Shown here: one piece after another, positions 1 through 8,632 of the stretch
Numbering within the stretch: the first letter of the stretch is position 1
How the letters are laid out: each line of letters begins with the position of its first letter
Assembly (NCBI RefSeq): GCF_018156225.1
Contig: NZ_JAGTAR010000043.1
Span: forward strand, 1 to 46,681
Reading direction: 5' to 3'
DNA length: 46,681 nt
From: Carboxylicivirga sediminis
GTDB taxonomy: Bacteria; Bacteroidota; Bacteroidia; Bacteroidales; Marinilabiliaceae
Position numbers and translations under genes: made by a program
The notes under the pieces: generated by a model
Databases searched by the model: none
The model's input: only the letters and a program-made list of their open reading frames with translations
What the model was told of the DNA's origin: nothing

Positions 1-20
1 AGAACTCTTAGAATTGTGAG

Positions 21-47
21 AATTGTCCATGGATTCTATGGACAATT
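21..47. repeat. 10-bp perfect inverted repeat
   Basis: AATTGTCCAT at 21-30 and its exact reverse complement at 38-47 are separated by 7 bases. It lies just downstream of the truncated transposase (minus strand). No T-run follows on either strand, so it is not a convincing intrinsic terminator. It could be a site left at the breakpoint that removed the transposase C-terminus. The function is unknown. Confidence 0.5.
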
Positions 48-60
48 AGAGTGTCTCGAT

Positions 61-633
61 TTAAGCTTTTGTGACGTGCGAGGCCGAATGCTTACGATTA
101 TAACACCAATCAGTAGCTTCCCATAATAGTTTCTGATCAGTAGGAAAGCGTAGGCTACTTTCATAGCAAGTAGCATCGGTAACGACTTGTTCCAGCTCTT
201 CCATATAAGGCAACCAATGTTGAGCTAAACACTTTTGAACCCTGTCGATATTCAGTTTTGCTGCCAGCTCACATCGTATCTGGCTAATGATTTTAAAATT
301 CCTGATTTGTTCTCCAACTCCCAATAGTAATCGACAAAACAATTGGTAATGAATATTGAAGTTTAATTGCTCAACTAAGCGTTCGTCTGAACAGCAGGCA
401 TAGTTCTTCAGGAACATTAGCGCTAGTTTGCCTTGTGGGCTAAATATACAATCTGGCCCCATCTTACTTTCAGTTATGCCGAAGTAATCGACTAGCTCAT
501 CCCATGGAATAGCTTGGTAAATTTTACCTAATGAACTAGCAAGGAATTGATTGTATACAACCTGGAAATTATCTTCAATAGAAAAAAGTGGAAGATGAGC
601 TTGAAATTCTGGAATACTTTGTAATTTTATCAC
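61..633 (-). pseudogene. Transposase, truncated at the C-terminus
   Basis: The 190 residues read like the N-terminal half of the large Bacteroidota transposases of the IS1182/IS5-like group with a DUF772-type N-terminal domain. Recognisable stretches are LPLFSIEDN near residue 15, SPQGKLALMFLKNYACCSDERL at about 65-87 and TDATCYES near 152-159, which holds the first Asp of the usual DDE triad. Homology stops after about residue 178 (DWCYN), and the frame closes 12 codons later with an unrelated tail. The remaining catalytic residues and the C-terminal half are therefore missing. Family members are normally well over 400 residues, so this is a dead element. The start is GTG at 633, inside a long inverted repeat (629-711). 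No intact partner half is visible upstream. Family assignment rests on pattern recognition only. Confidence 0.75.
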
Positions 634-711
634 TATTGGAAAAAAAGTAAACCCCGATTTATGGCAAAAGTGCTTGTTTTCGGGGTTTTGTTATACTTTC
701 AAAATAGTGAT
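629..711. repeat. Long inverted repeat at the IS 5' end
   Basis: Outer arms ATCACTATT (629-637) and AATAGTGAT (703-711) are perfect complements. Inner arms AAACCCCGA (649-657) and TCGGGGTTT (680-688) are also perfect. Together they would fold external read-through transcripts into a long hairpin that covers the GTG start of the transposase. Insertion sequences often use such structures to block expression driven from flanking promoters (general IS knowledge; the role here is inferred). The inner stem with its T-run could also work as a terminator on the plus strand. Confidence 0.5.
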
Positions 712-785
712 AATTATTTAATTATCAAAACAATAAGGCCATTTGTGAATATGCCTCATTAAATATAATATAGAGTCTATATTGC

Positions 786-814
786 AAAAGCTCACTATTC
801 AATGGTGAGCTTTT
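786..814 (-). terminator. Intrinsic terminator after the glycosyltransferase operon
   Basis: AAAAGCTCAC (786-795) pairs with GTGAGCTTTT (805-814) around a short loop. Read on the minus strand, the GC-rich stem ends in a U-run just past the stop of the GT4 gene. It marks the end of the 4552-to-820 operon. Confidence 0.75.
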
Positions 815-819
815 GTTGT

Positions 820-1872
820 TTACAGTCGACAGAAAAGTTCGTTGATATTTTGTTCAAACACATCATAAGCAAACTTTGCTTTGATAAGGTCAAAGGCATT
901 CTCACCAACAGCACGTATAGGCTGTTGGTTTCTTATTAGCTCAGTCAGTTTCTGAGCAATAGCAACTGGTGAACGTTCTGTCAGGAAACCGGTTTGATTA
1001 TCCTTAATGACTTCCTTAATTCCACCGGTATCAGTCGAGAGTACCGGAATGCCCAGGGTCATGGCTTCCAGAATGCTGTTGGATATACCCTCGCGCTCAG
1101 ATAATAGTATAAACATGTCAGCATCCTTCATCAGTAATGTCGGCGTATCCACAAATCCATAAAAACGAATTTTGTTGTCAAGCTGAAGGCTGGTTGATTG
1201 CTGTTCGAATTCTTCTTTATTGCGCCCTTCGCCAATGATGCGCACCTCTACCTGTTGCTTTAGTTCATCATCCAGTAGGTTGATTGCCTCAATAAGCAGG
1301 CCGTAGCCCTTTTGCCTGGTAATCCGCCCGCTGCTGACAATAATAAATTTAGCATGTTGTTGCTTCTCGGGCAGAGGACTGTCAGAATAAAATCCGGGAA
1401 TACCATTATAAATGGCATGTATCGGGTGTTGATTAAACAAGGGGTTTTTATTGAGTTCTTCTTTTAGGTAACCGGCATTTACTATTAAACCATCGTTCAG
1501 CGTGCGGTAGTTCAATTTATGCCAGATTGGAATATTCATTTTCCGGCTAACACCCAGGCGAATAATGTGTTTAATACCCAATTGTCTGGCGATGATGCCG
1601 CACATAAAGTATTCCTTTTTTTTGGTGCTGACCACTACATCAATCTGGTTTTGAGCGATAAAACGCTTTAATGCATTAAAGGTGTACCAATCAAAATAGG
1701 AGCGAAAAGGAAGCGTTACGGCCTTTTCCTGTGGGTCAAATTTAGTTAGCAGCTTTGAGCTTTTTCCAACAAAAAAGAGGCGGTGGTGCTTAGATAATGC
1801 TTTCATGGCCATCGCTGTCCATTTTTCATTACCACCCCACGCTTTGGCCGAGCATACAAACAGGATATTCAT
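820..1872 (-). CDS. GT4-family glycosyltransferase
   Basis: A 350-residue GT-B fold glycosyltransferase, probably cytoplasmic or membrane-associated, that adds a sugar during lipopolysaccharide or surface-polysaccharide synthesis. The N-terminus MNILFVCSAKAWGGNEKW is the usual first beta strand and glycine loop. SSGRITRQKGYGLLIEAI (about 180-197) begins the nucleotide-sugar-binding domain. The retaining EX7E motif is present as E261-E269, followed by GIPVLSTDTGGIKEVI. The substrate cannot be read from sequence. It is the last gene of a minus-strand operon and starts 2 bases after the GT2 gene stops, so the two are almost certainly co-translated. Length is normal for the family and no defect is seen. 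Confidence 0.88.
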   Translation of the reverse strand: MNILFVCSAKAWGGNEKWTAMAMKALSKHHRLFFVGKSSKLLTKFDPQEKAVTLPFRSYFDWYTFNALKRFIAQNQIDVVVSTKKKEYFMCGIIARQLGIKHIIRLGVSRKMNIPIWHKLNYRTLNDGLIVNAGYLKEELNKNPLFNQHPIHAIYNGIPGFYSDSPLPEKQQHAKFIIVSSGRITRQKGYGLLIEAINLLDDELKQQVEVRIIGEGRNKEEFEQQSTSLQLDNKIRFYGFVDTPTLLMKDADMFILLSEREGISNSILEAMTLGIPVLSTDTGGIKEVIKDNQTGFLTERSPVAIAQKLTELIRNQQPIRAVGENAFDLIKAKFAYDVFEQNINELFCRL

Positions 1873-1874
1873 GC

Positions 1875-2645
1875 TTATTTGTTTAAACCTTTAAGGGCTT
1901 CTATTCGACGTGCCTTGATAGTTTTAGCATACCACCGTTGATTATCTCCATAGTTATTGCGTAATCCCTCATCGCCATGGTAAAGGTGTTGAGCTATGGC
2001 ATAAAACTTCAGGTTATAGGCCTTGATGCCTGCATGAATCAGGCGTATGGCAAATTCCTTATCATCTGGTCCTTTGCCCGTCATACTTTCTTCATAGCCA
2101 TTGACTTTATAGGCATCGTCTCGCCAGTAGGCCATATTACAGCCCCTTACACCTTTAACTTTCTTATCATCGTACAGCAGGTGCTGGTGCATAATGGCTA
2201 CAGCCTTACTTCTGAAGCTGGAAAGATGGTCGTACTTGAGTTCCTGACAAAATTGGTCCGTAGCCAGTGCTGATATATCTGTTCTGCGTCCAATGACCAA
2301 TCGGTTGGCCTTGGCAAAAGACAGGTGATCTTTCACAAAATGCCTGTCGCAGATAATGTCACCATCTATCTGAATAATGTATGGATGTGAAGCTAGTGCT
2401 ATGGCTTTATTTCGAATGGCATTGATACGGTAGCCTTTGTCCTCTTGCCAAACGTGTATCAATGGACATGGAAAGTCTGCCTTAAACTGGTTAATGATAG
2501 CTTTGGTGGCTTCACCAGAGCCATCATCGGCCACAATGACTTCATCCGGAAGGTGCGACTGAGTAGCTATGCTTTGCAGACATAGTGATAGTGCTTCAGT
2601 CCAGTTATAGGTGGTTAAGAATAAGCTTACTTTAGGGGCGTTCAT
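1875..2645 (-). CDS. GT2-family glycosyltransferase with galactosyltransferase-type C-terminus
   Basis: A 256-residue inverting GT-A glycosyltransferase. VSLFLTTYNW (6-15), VADDGS (38-43) and the metal-binding D94-G-D96 in QIDGDII are the nucleotide-sugar elements. RGCNMAYWRDDAY near 165-178 and GKGPDDKEFAIRL near 188-200 match the C-terminal domain shared with beta-1,4-galactosyltransferase-like enzymes, where the aspartates lie at the acceptor site. A similar architecture occurs in chondroitin-polymerase-like and LPS glycosyltransferases. It sits 12 bases after the GIN lipoprotein and 2 bases before the GT4 gene. A role in surface glycan synthesis is likely, but donor and acceptor are unknown. 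Confidence 0.87.
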   Translation of the reverse strand: MNAPKVSLFLTTYNWTEALSLCLQSIATQSHLPDEVIVADDGSGEATKAIINQFKADFPCPLIHVWQEDKGYRINAIRNKAIALASHPYIIQIDGDIICDRHFVKDHLSFAKANRLVIGRRTDISALATDQFCQELKYDHLSSFRSKAVAIMHQHLLYDDKKVKGVRGCNMAYWRDDAYKVNGYEESMTGKGPDDKEFAIRLIHAGIKAYNLKFYAIAQHLYHGDEGLRNNYGDNQRWYAKTIKARRIEALKGLNK

Positions 2646-2657
2646 ATGATGAATCTT

Positions 2658-3413
2658 TTAATCAATTTTTATTACGTTACCCGTGTTTTGCAGATAACTG
2701 ACCTTTATACGTTCGTGCTCAATAACTGGCTGACCTTTGTAATAGGTATTGCCCGACGAATAGGTATATACCTGCAGGCTGATCACCGGAAAGACTTTAC
2801 AGCTGCCAATTGATTTATGTGTGACCTTAACGGTGTTACTTTTAAGTTCCGAAGCATCAATGTTAACGCTTCCTTCCAGGGTAAATGAGCAATTGGCACT
2901 GTTGCCACCAATGTAATAGTTGCCAATATTATTGTTGCCATACACATTAAGTGTAACATTTTGACAGTCCAGATTGAGTGAGATCTCAGCAAATTTGGCG
3001 CCGCCGTTTACAATCATGGTAAACTGATCAGTCTTAATAGTTTCAGGAGCTTCTAATTCAATGGCCATGTTGGCTGTAATTTTGTTAAGATGCCTGGCAG
3101 AAATACCAATTTCAATGAGTTTGCTTTTTTGCAAGAAGTTCTTTTTGTTATGCTCTATGGTTAGCGTACCATTATCGGTTGACAACTCAAGATCGTCGAG
3201 CAGGCGATTAACGCCTTTAACCAGAACAAGGTCTGTTTCATTGTTGTGTAACACAATACGGCAAGGTGCATCAGCAATAATATGATGGATGGGGCCTATC
3301 ACCTGTTCCTGCTGAGTAATATCACCATCATCCATAAGGTTGTGGATGTATTCGCAGGCACCAAACAGCAGGAGGGTAGTTAAGCTTAAGGCTATGTAAA
3401 TCAATCTTCTCAT
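2658..3413 (-). CDS. Lipoprotein with GIN (DUF2807) domain
   Basis: The 251-residue protein opens with a lipoprotein signal peptide, MRRLIYIALS then LLLFGAC with lipobox cysteine C20. It continues as a repetitive beta-rich region typical of DUF2807/GIN-domain proteins: short strands such as GPIHHIIADAPCRIVLHNN and alternating polar/hydrophobic residues suggesting a beta-helix. Such proteins are common in Bacteroidota and have no established biochemical activity. The start codon overlaps the stop of the PagL-like gene (ATGA, 3410-3413), so the two are translationally coupled. An envelope role is inferred from the signal peptide and neighbours only. Confidence 0.82.
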   Translation of the reverse strand: MRRLIYIALSLTTLLLFGACEYIHNLMDDGDITQQEQVIGPIHHIIADAPCRIVLHNNETDLVLVKGVNRLLDDLELSTDNGTLTIEHNKKNFLQKSKLIEIGISARHLNKITANMAIELEAPETIKTDQFTMIVNGGAKFAEISLNLDCQNVTLNVYGNNNIGNYYIGGNSANCSFTLEGSVNIDASELKSNTVKVTHKSIGSCKVFPVISLQVYTYSSGNTYYKGQPVIEHERIKVSYLQNTGNVIKID

Positions 3414-4552
3414 GCTTTATTCTTCTTGTTGTAACGGAAGCTGTAACCCAGTCCAAATTCCAGAAATTCAGAACGAAAGAAGCTGGCTTTAACGCTAAAA
3501 TTAGCAATTAAGTTCTTGGTAACATAATGCCGTATGCCTAATCTTGGGTAAACTGGCTGAGGCGGTTTAATATTGGTGTGTAAATAAGTGCCAACATTAA
3601 CAAATAAGGTGGTTTTGCCGAGAAAAACATTGTAGGAGGCAAATACGGCATTAAAGAGGTAATCCTGTGTGGAGAAAGTGGCTTCTTCACCGGCTTTCTC
3701 ATAGGCCTCCCAGCTGTACGGAGCTGTTTCAGAGTAAAACTGGTCAAACCCCAGGCCTACTGCTCTTTTTTCATTGATATGCCACAGGTGATTGATGCTT
3801 AAACTACCGCTCCAGTAGAGCTGCTGATTATACGGAGTACTTTGGCTTCTCCCTATGCTGCCCACAATCAATACTTCGCGTTTGTTACTTGGTGGTGCAA
3901 CTTCTTTGGGCAATACAGGTGTTAGTGCATCGTTAAAGTGGTATTTGGCACCAAGGCTGGCAGTGAGGGTGTTGACACCATGGTTGGGTTTGCGGTAGGC
4001 GCCATTGGATAAGTGAGTTAATGAGGCACTGGCAGAAAGCGAGAAATGCTTGTGGATACGGTAATCCATAAGTAATGCCAGACCAATATAGACATTCAGG
4101 TGTGAACTGAAGACAGTATTGTAAGTGTTGGTCTCAATATCAAAAGGTTTAGTGGCATAGCCAAGGCCCATGGATACTTTATTCTGGATGGACAGTTTAG
4201 GACTACGATAGATGTTATAGTTGATATACGGAAAAAGGGCATAGCCAGTCCCATATATATCCTTGTTGCCGAAAGTGCCATAATAAAATCCGAGTCCAAT
4301 TTCAGGGTAATTAAAGTAACTTTCCCAACTTTGGGGTGTAAAGAGGGAGCGTCCATAGGTGATTTCAATGCCTCCCGAAAAATCATCAATAAAGTACATC
4401 ATATTGACATGGTGAGGTACCACAATGCCACCATGGATACGCGTGGTAAGATACGTGTGCTTCTGAAGTTTGTTGTCTATGTTACCAGAGGCTTGACCAT
4501 TTGATGTGACTATAAGGGTAAATAAAATAGTGATTAATAGCAGGCTTCTCAA
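3410..4552 (-). CDS. PagL-like outer-membrane barrel (putative lipid A 3-O-deacylase), C-terminally extended
   Basis: A 380-residue secreted beta-barrel protein. Residues 1-20 form a signal peptide ending near TSNGQ. Residues about 35-210 resemble the lipid A 3-O-deacylase (PagL/acyloxyacyl hydrolase) family. LTHLSNGAYRKPNHGVN contains the expected H180-x-S182 catalytic pair and the N190 region just after it. Classical PagL is under 200 residues. Here about 170 further residues of aromatic-rich strands follow and end in GLGYSFRY, a typical outer-membrane C-terminus, so the barrel is larger than usual. The frame opens at TTG (4552); an in-frame stop lies a few codons upstream and no in-frame ATG precedes the signal peptide. 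It leads the minus-strand envelope operon. The enzymatic assignment is moderate. Confidence 0.72.
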   Translation of the reverse strand: MRSLLLITILFTLIVTSNGQASGNIDNKLQKHTYLTTRIHGGIVVPHHVNMMYFIDDFSGGIEITYGRSLFTPQSWESYFNYPEIGLGFYYGTFGNKDIYGTGYALFPYINYNIYRSPKLSIQNKVSMGLGYATKPFDIETNTYNTVFSSHLNVYIGLALLMDYRIHKHFSLSASASLTHLSNGAYRKPNHGVNTLTASLGAKYHFNDALTPVLPKEVAPPSNKREVLIVGSIGRSQSTPYNQQLYWSGSLSINHLWHINEKRAVGLGFDQFYSETAPYSWEAYEKAGEEATFSTQDYLFNAVFASYNVFLGKTTLFVNVGTYLHTNIKPPQPVYPRLGIRHYVTKNLIANFSVKASFFRSEFLEFGLGYSFRYNKKNKA

Positions 4553-4579
4553 TGTTCTGATTTGTTAATTATTGAGCAG

Positions 4580-4587
4580 CGAAGATA
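4580..4587 (-). promoter_or_regulatory. Possible -7 element of the envelope operon
   Basis: Read on the minus strand this is TATCTTCG, one base from the Bacteroidota -7 consensus TAnnTTTG, 28 bases before the TTG start of the PagL-like gene. No clear TTTG was found at the expected upstream distance, so this is tentative. Confidence 0.3.
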
Positions 4588-4702
4588 ATAAAAGGATAAG
4601 TAAATCAATAGATAAAACCGATACCTGCAGATTAATAACATTTGTTGATTCTCTTTCACAAGGCATATCATTATCTTTACGTTTTTGTTTTTTTTGATAT
4701 AA

Positions 4703-6364
4703 ATGAAAATGATAGAAAATAATATTAAGCGCATAAGTTTTTTAAAAAAGTTACTATTGTCGTGTGTGCTGGCTTGCAGTTGCATGAGCATTGTGGCACA
4801 AGATGATGCTGTTAAGGTGGGTGTGTCTTTGCACACCCAGGTCTCTTCCAACGATATTCGCCCCATGTGGCTCACGGCTAATGAGTGGGGGCGATTTGAA
4901 CAGTTCGGGCATTTTGGCATGCTTACCGAATTGGGGGCACAGTATTTTATATATGACGAGGGTAACTTTTCGCTTGATGCAGGTGTCAGAGGGTTGGTGA
5001 ACGTTGATATCTCAGAAAGTGTATTGCAGGAGGCTTACCTAAGTGGGCATGCCTGGTTTCTTGATTTTTCTCTGGGGAAGCAACAGTTCTCACCCATTAT
5101 TTACAACGATGAACTCACATCGGGTAGTTTTCTGATGAATTCAAATGCCAGACCCATTCCACGCGTTACTGTGGGGATTTTTGATTATTTGCCTTTGGGA
5201 TTCACCAAAAATTGGGTAGAGATAAAAGGTGGTATTTCGCAAGGTTGGTTGAATGATGAGCGAGTGGAACGAAATAATAGTGCCAATGATCTGCTGTTGC
5301 ATGAGAAGTTTGCCTACATCCGCCTGGGAAATACAGCGGTAAAGCCATATGCGGGACTCGTGCATTCAGCATTATACGGGGGTACTCGTCCCAACGGGAA
5401 TAAAATACCGGTAGACTTCTGGTCAACGTTCATGGCTAAGGGTTCGGCTACTTTAGGAGGCGGAGAAGAAACCAATGCTGCTGGTGCTCATATGGGTATG
5501 TGGGATTTTGGTTTTAACTGGAACACAGATAAGGCAGATATACATGTGTATTACCAGAAGCCATTTGCCGATGCTTCCGGTTTAAAAATATATAACCGCT
5601 ACGATAAGGATTACTATTTGGGCTTTTTGATTCATCCGAAGCATATAGAATGGTTAAGCGGTGTTTCTGTTGAAGTTTTTAGAACTGATCATCAATCAGG
5701 GTACGGTATCCCAGACCCATTGTACCCGGTTGACTATGGCGGTCATAAGAAGGGTTCCATCATCTGGATGCATGAAATAAATGATGATTTGGATGGATTT
5801 ATGTACGAGGTATTTGGAGAAACTCGAACAGGCTGGACGGAAGATGAGGTGTCGCGTTACCTGGAGATATCGCTCAATGAGGGGCATATGTATGGAGGTA
5901 GAGATGATTACATGAACAATGGGTCTTATTATAACGGTTGGGTATACCATGGCATGAATATGGGTACCGCACTTTATCATACAGCGGACAAAGTAAGGCG
6001 CTATGCTGCACTATGGGAGGAGGTTGACCAGGTATATTTTTACAATAACAGGGTAAATGGCTTTCATATTGGTGCTGAAGGGCGAATCAATGACAGTTTG
6101 AAATATAGGGTCAAAAGTACTTACACCATTAATAAAGGAAGTTATGGGGAAGAGTTTCGCGGGCGGTATAGTTGGGAACGTACTGAAAACTATTTTTTTT
6201 CAGACTCTAAAAGGCAGGTTTATTCTATGGTTGAGCTGGATTGGAATATGCCATGGATAAAAAATCTGAGTATGAAGGGTAAGTTGGCATTTGATGTTGG
6301 TCAGCTGTATAAATCGGTTGGTGGGCAGATGAGCCTGACTTATGTGCCTAGTCTAAACTGGTAA
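4703..6364 (+). CDS. Wzi-family capsule assembly outer-membrane protein
   Basis: A 553-residue outer-membrane protein of the Wzi (Cap_assemb_Wzi) family, which helps hold or assemble exported polysaccharide at the cell surface. A signal peptide covers residues 1 to about 32 (KKLLLSCVLACSCMSIVAQ). The mature part begins with the characteristic VGVSLHTQVSSNDIRPMWL and ELGAQYFIY strands. GKQQFSPIIYNDELTSGSFL near 130-150 and PIPRVTVGIFDYLPLGF near 152-170 are strong family signatures. The barrel runs to the C-terminus SLTYVPSLNW. ATG at 4703 or at residue 3 (4709) could be the start; both give a usable signal. It is divergent from the PagL operon and precedes the glycosylphosphotransferase gene. 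Confidence 0.87.
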   Translation: MKMIENNIKRISFLKKLLLSCVLACSCMSIVAQDDAVKVGVSLHTQVSSNDIRPMWLTANEWGRFEQFGHFGMLTELGAQYFIYDEGNFSLDAGVRGLVNVDISESVLQEAYLSGHAWFLDFSLGKQQFSPIIYNDELTSGSFLMNSNARPIPRVTVGIFDYLPLGFTKNWVEIKGGISQGWLNDERVERNNSANDLLLHEKFAYIRLGNTAVKPYAGLVHSALYGGTRPNGNKIPVDFWSTFMAKGSATLGGGEETNAAGAHMGMWDFGFNWNTDKADIHVYYQKPFADASGLKIYNRYDKDYYLGFLIHPKHIEWLSGVSVEVFRTDHQSGYGIPDPLYPVDYGGHKKGSIIWMHEINDDLDGFMYEVFGETRTGWTEDEVSRYLEISLNEGHMYGGRDDYMNNGSYYNGWVYHGMNMGTALYHTADKVRRYAALWEEVDQVYFYNNRVNGFHIGAEGRINDSLKYRVKSTYTINKGSYGEEFRGRYSWERTENYFFSDSKRQVYSMVELDWNMPWIKNLSMKGKLAFDVGQLYKSVGGQMSLTYVPSLNW

Positions 6365-6366
6365 TA

Positions 6367-6399
6367 TTGTTTTTTTATATATCTATTTACTTACTTTTG
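6367..6399 (+). promoter_or_regulatory. Putative promoter of the glycosylphosphotransferase operon
   Basis: TTG at 6367-6369 and TACTTTTG at 6392-6399 fit the Bacteroidota -33/-7 pattern with a spacer of 22 bases. Transcription would start about 15 bases before the ATG at 6421. The operon may therefore be transcribed independently of wzi. Confidence 0.45.
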
Positions 6400-6420
6400 T
6401 AAGAAATAAAACACACGCGA

Positions 6421-7818
6421 ATGTTAAAGGAAAAAGAAAGAGTCGTATACAACTTTCTGGCAATATTAGATTCAATCATTGCCTGGCTGGCTCTGGATGT
6501 TGCTTTCTACTTATACTTTGGGCAGTTTACCTTTCTAAGCAATAAGGACTCCATTATTCTGCACCTGGTGGTACTGGGCTTGTGGTTTTTGTTGTCAAAG
6601 GCGTTTAGAACCAATGAAATATATCGCTCCAGGCCATTTTCAATCCTGCTATTTAATGTAATTGGGATGACTATTGTTGGTGTTGGAGCTTTGGCCCTGG
6701 CTGTGTTTATGTTTAACCTGCACTACATAGGTGTCACACCACTAATATACTTTGGTGCTGTATCTGCAACCTTCCTTTTTGTGCTTAAAGTCGTGTTTTT
6801 TTCCTACCTGAAGAGTGCTCGTCGCAGAGGATTAAATTACCGGAACATTCTCATCGTTGGTGATGAGTCTGCAATTACCTTTGTTAAACAGGTGCTGAAA
6901 TATAAAGAATGGGGTTATCGTATAATTGGTGTTGTGGGTAATGAGGAATTACATGAGCGAATTGGCGATCTGGTGCCATTACTTCCTGAGGATGCAGATG
7001 TTGATAAACTAATTGAGGATAAAACAATAGATGAGGTTATCTATTGTCGCGAGAAGGCAAAGATGGAGGAAATAATGGCTCTCTTAACTAGTTGCAATGA
7101 GTTGGGTGTTGTTTTTCGTATGTCATCGCCATTTTTCAATATGCTGACCAATAAAACACACTTGCACTATTTTGACACTACACCTGTGTTAACGATATCC
7201 AATACGCCGGTAGATTACTTGTTGTTGAAATTAAAGAGCGTATTTGATTTTGTCAGTTCCTTTCTGGTCATCACCATTTTTTCACCCTTGTTTATTGGCA
7301 TTGCCATTGGTATTAAACTAAGCTCAAAAGGTCCCATCTTTTTTAAGCAAAAACGTGTAGGGATGCGAGGGCGTAAGTTTTGGGTGTATAAATACCGTAC
7401 TATGGTAACCAATGCCGAGGATCTCAAGGCTAGTTTAATGGAGCAAAATGAAATGGATGGTCCTGTTTTTAAGATTGAGAAGGATCCGCGAATTACAGGG
7501 ATAGGACATTTTCTGCGAAAAACGAGTTTGGATGAGTTACCTCAGTTTTTTAATGTTCTGTTGGGGGATATGTCTATTGTAGGGCCTCGTCCACCTGTGC
7601 CGGCAGAGGTGCGTGAGTATGAACGCTGGCAGCTGAGGCGCTTGTCTATGAAGCCTGGAATAACATGCGTCTGGCAAATATCACCCAGCCGCAACGATGT
7701 GTCTTTTGAGGAATGGATGCGCATGGATTTGGAGTATATTGACAACTGGTCATTAAGGCTTGATTTTGTTATTATATTAAAAACGATTCGAACCATGCTA
7801 AGAGCTGATGGACGGTAA
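6421..7818 (+). CDS. Polyprenyl glycosylphosphotransferase (WbaP/WcaJ type)
   Basis: This 465-residue inner-membrane enzyme would transfer a sugar-1-phosphate from a nucleotide sugar to undecaprenyl phosphate, the first step of capsule or exopolysaccharide repeat synthesis. Four hydrophobic segments fill residues about 10-130. A Rossmann-like CoA-binding-type region follows (RNILIVGDESAITFVKQVL near 140-160). A further hydrophobic segment near 277-300 precedes the catalytic bacterial sugar transferase domain. Its signatures are FFKQKRVGMRG, FWVYKYRTM, ITGIGHFLRKTSLDELPQ and MSIVGPRPP. Length and order are normal for the family. Its stop lies 11 bases before the chosen start of the DUF4296 lipoprotein, so it is the first gene of an operon through cysQ. 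Confidence 0.92.
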   Translation: MLKEKERVVYNFLAILDSIIAWLALDVAFYLYFGQFTFLSNKDSIILHLVVLGLWFLLSKAFRTNEIYRSRPFSILLFNVIGMTIVGVGALALAVFMFNLHYIGVTPLIYFGAVSATFLFVLKVVFFSYLKSARRRGLNYRNILIVGDESAITFVKQVLKYKEWGYRIIGVVGNEELHERIGDLVPLLPEDADVDKLIEDKTIDEVIYCREKAKMEEIMALLTSCNELGVVFRMSSPFFNMLTNKTHLHYFDTTPVLTISNTPVDYLLLKLKSVFDFVSSFLVITIFSPLFIGIAIGIKLSSKGPIFFKQKRVGMRGRKFWVYKYRTMVTNAEDLKASLMEQNEMDGPVFKIEKDPRITGIGHFLRKTSLDELPQFFNVLLGDMSIVGPRPPVPAEVREYERWQLRRLSMKPGITCVWQISPSRNDVSFEEWMRMDLEYIDNWSLRLDFVIILKTIRTMLRADGR

Positions 7819-7828
7819 ATCAATAGTT

Positions 7829-8632
7829 ATGCAGAAGTTTATTTTACTACTAATTGTGCTGGTTTTAGGGAGTGCATGTTCAACTCGTCCAAAGGTACCA
7901 AGGGGCTTGCCTGGTGAGAAAAAGATGGCGGAAATATTAGCCGATGTTTACCAGGTGGAAAGTGTGTTGGGGCAAACACGCCTGTCATATAATTCCGGTG
8001 ATGAAGATCGTGTTTCGGGCTACTATAAATACGTATTGGACAGACACCAGATAAATAAAGCCGAGTTTGATACCGCCATGGCATGGTATTCCGCACATCC
8101 TGTTGTGTTGTCCGATGTTTACAGTGAGGTGATTGAGATTTTGAGCAGGCGAGATGCAGAGCTTAAAAATCAAATGAATAAGGAAAAAGAAGAACAGAAG
8201 AAACTGCCCAAGGTACCCAGTAGGTTAGAGTTGTGGAGCGATACCACAGTGTTCCATGTACCTTTTGATAGGGCTGATTCGTTGGATAACCGTGTGCCAT
8301 ACAATATTGAACTTGATTCTATCAGTGGTGGTATTCTTCGCCTATACGCTGGCTATACCTTCAAAGAAGGTGGATTTTTAGATAGTGCTCAAATGAAGAT
8401 GATCGCCTTGTATGCCGATAGCACTTTGGATACTATATATTACCAGATTCATAAATCATTTAACAAAGTGAATGGTAATATCTCCCATAAAATTGACGCA
8501 GGTAAACACGTGATAAATGTGAGCGGTTTTTTGTTGGAACATGATACAACAACAGCAACGGTGGTTGATATTGAAGAGGTTAAGCTAAATTTCATCCCTA
8601 CTGTTGGAATGGAGAGAGTAGATCTACAATAA
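7829..8632 (+). CDS. DUF4296-domain lipoprotein
   Basis: A predicted 267-residue lipoprotein. I chose the ATG at 7829 rather than the in-frame ATG at 7808 because it begins the signal peptide directly (MQKFILLLIVLVLG), leads into lipobox SAC, and avoids overlapping the preceding gene. The N-terminal half contains EKKMAEILADVYQVESVL and FDTAMAWYSAHPVVLSDVYSEV, characteristic of DUF4296, a Bacteroidota-restricted family of unknown function that forms small helical bundles. The C-terminal half (about 130-267) is beta-rich and less familiar. The stop overlaps the start of the next gene as TAATG (8630-8634), which indicates translational coupling. No biochemical role can be assigned. Confidence 0.85.
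   Translation: MQKFILLLIVLVLGSACSTRPKVPRGLPGEKKMAEILADVYQVESVLGQTRLSYNSGDEDRVSGYYKYVLDRHQINKAEFDTAMAWYSAHPVVLSDVYSEVIEILSRRDAELKNQMNKEKEEQKKLPKVPSRLELWSDTTVFHVPFDRADSLDNRVPYNIELDSISGGILRLYAGYTFKEGGFLDSAQMKMIALYADSTLDTIYYQIHKSFNKVNGNISHKIDAGKHVINVSGFLLEHDTTTATVVDIEEVKLNFIPTVGMERVDLQ

Noticed and set aside
4549-4920. A 123-codon minus-strand frame overlapping the wzi start
   Set aside because: It overlaps the divergent promoter region and the Wzi signal peptide and has no family features.
7808-7828. ATG at 7808 as the start of the DUF4296 lipoprotein
   Set aside because: It would overlap the preceding gene and put seven charged or polar residues before the signal peptide; the ATG at 7829 fits better.
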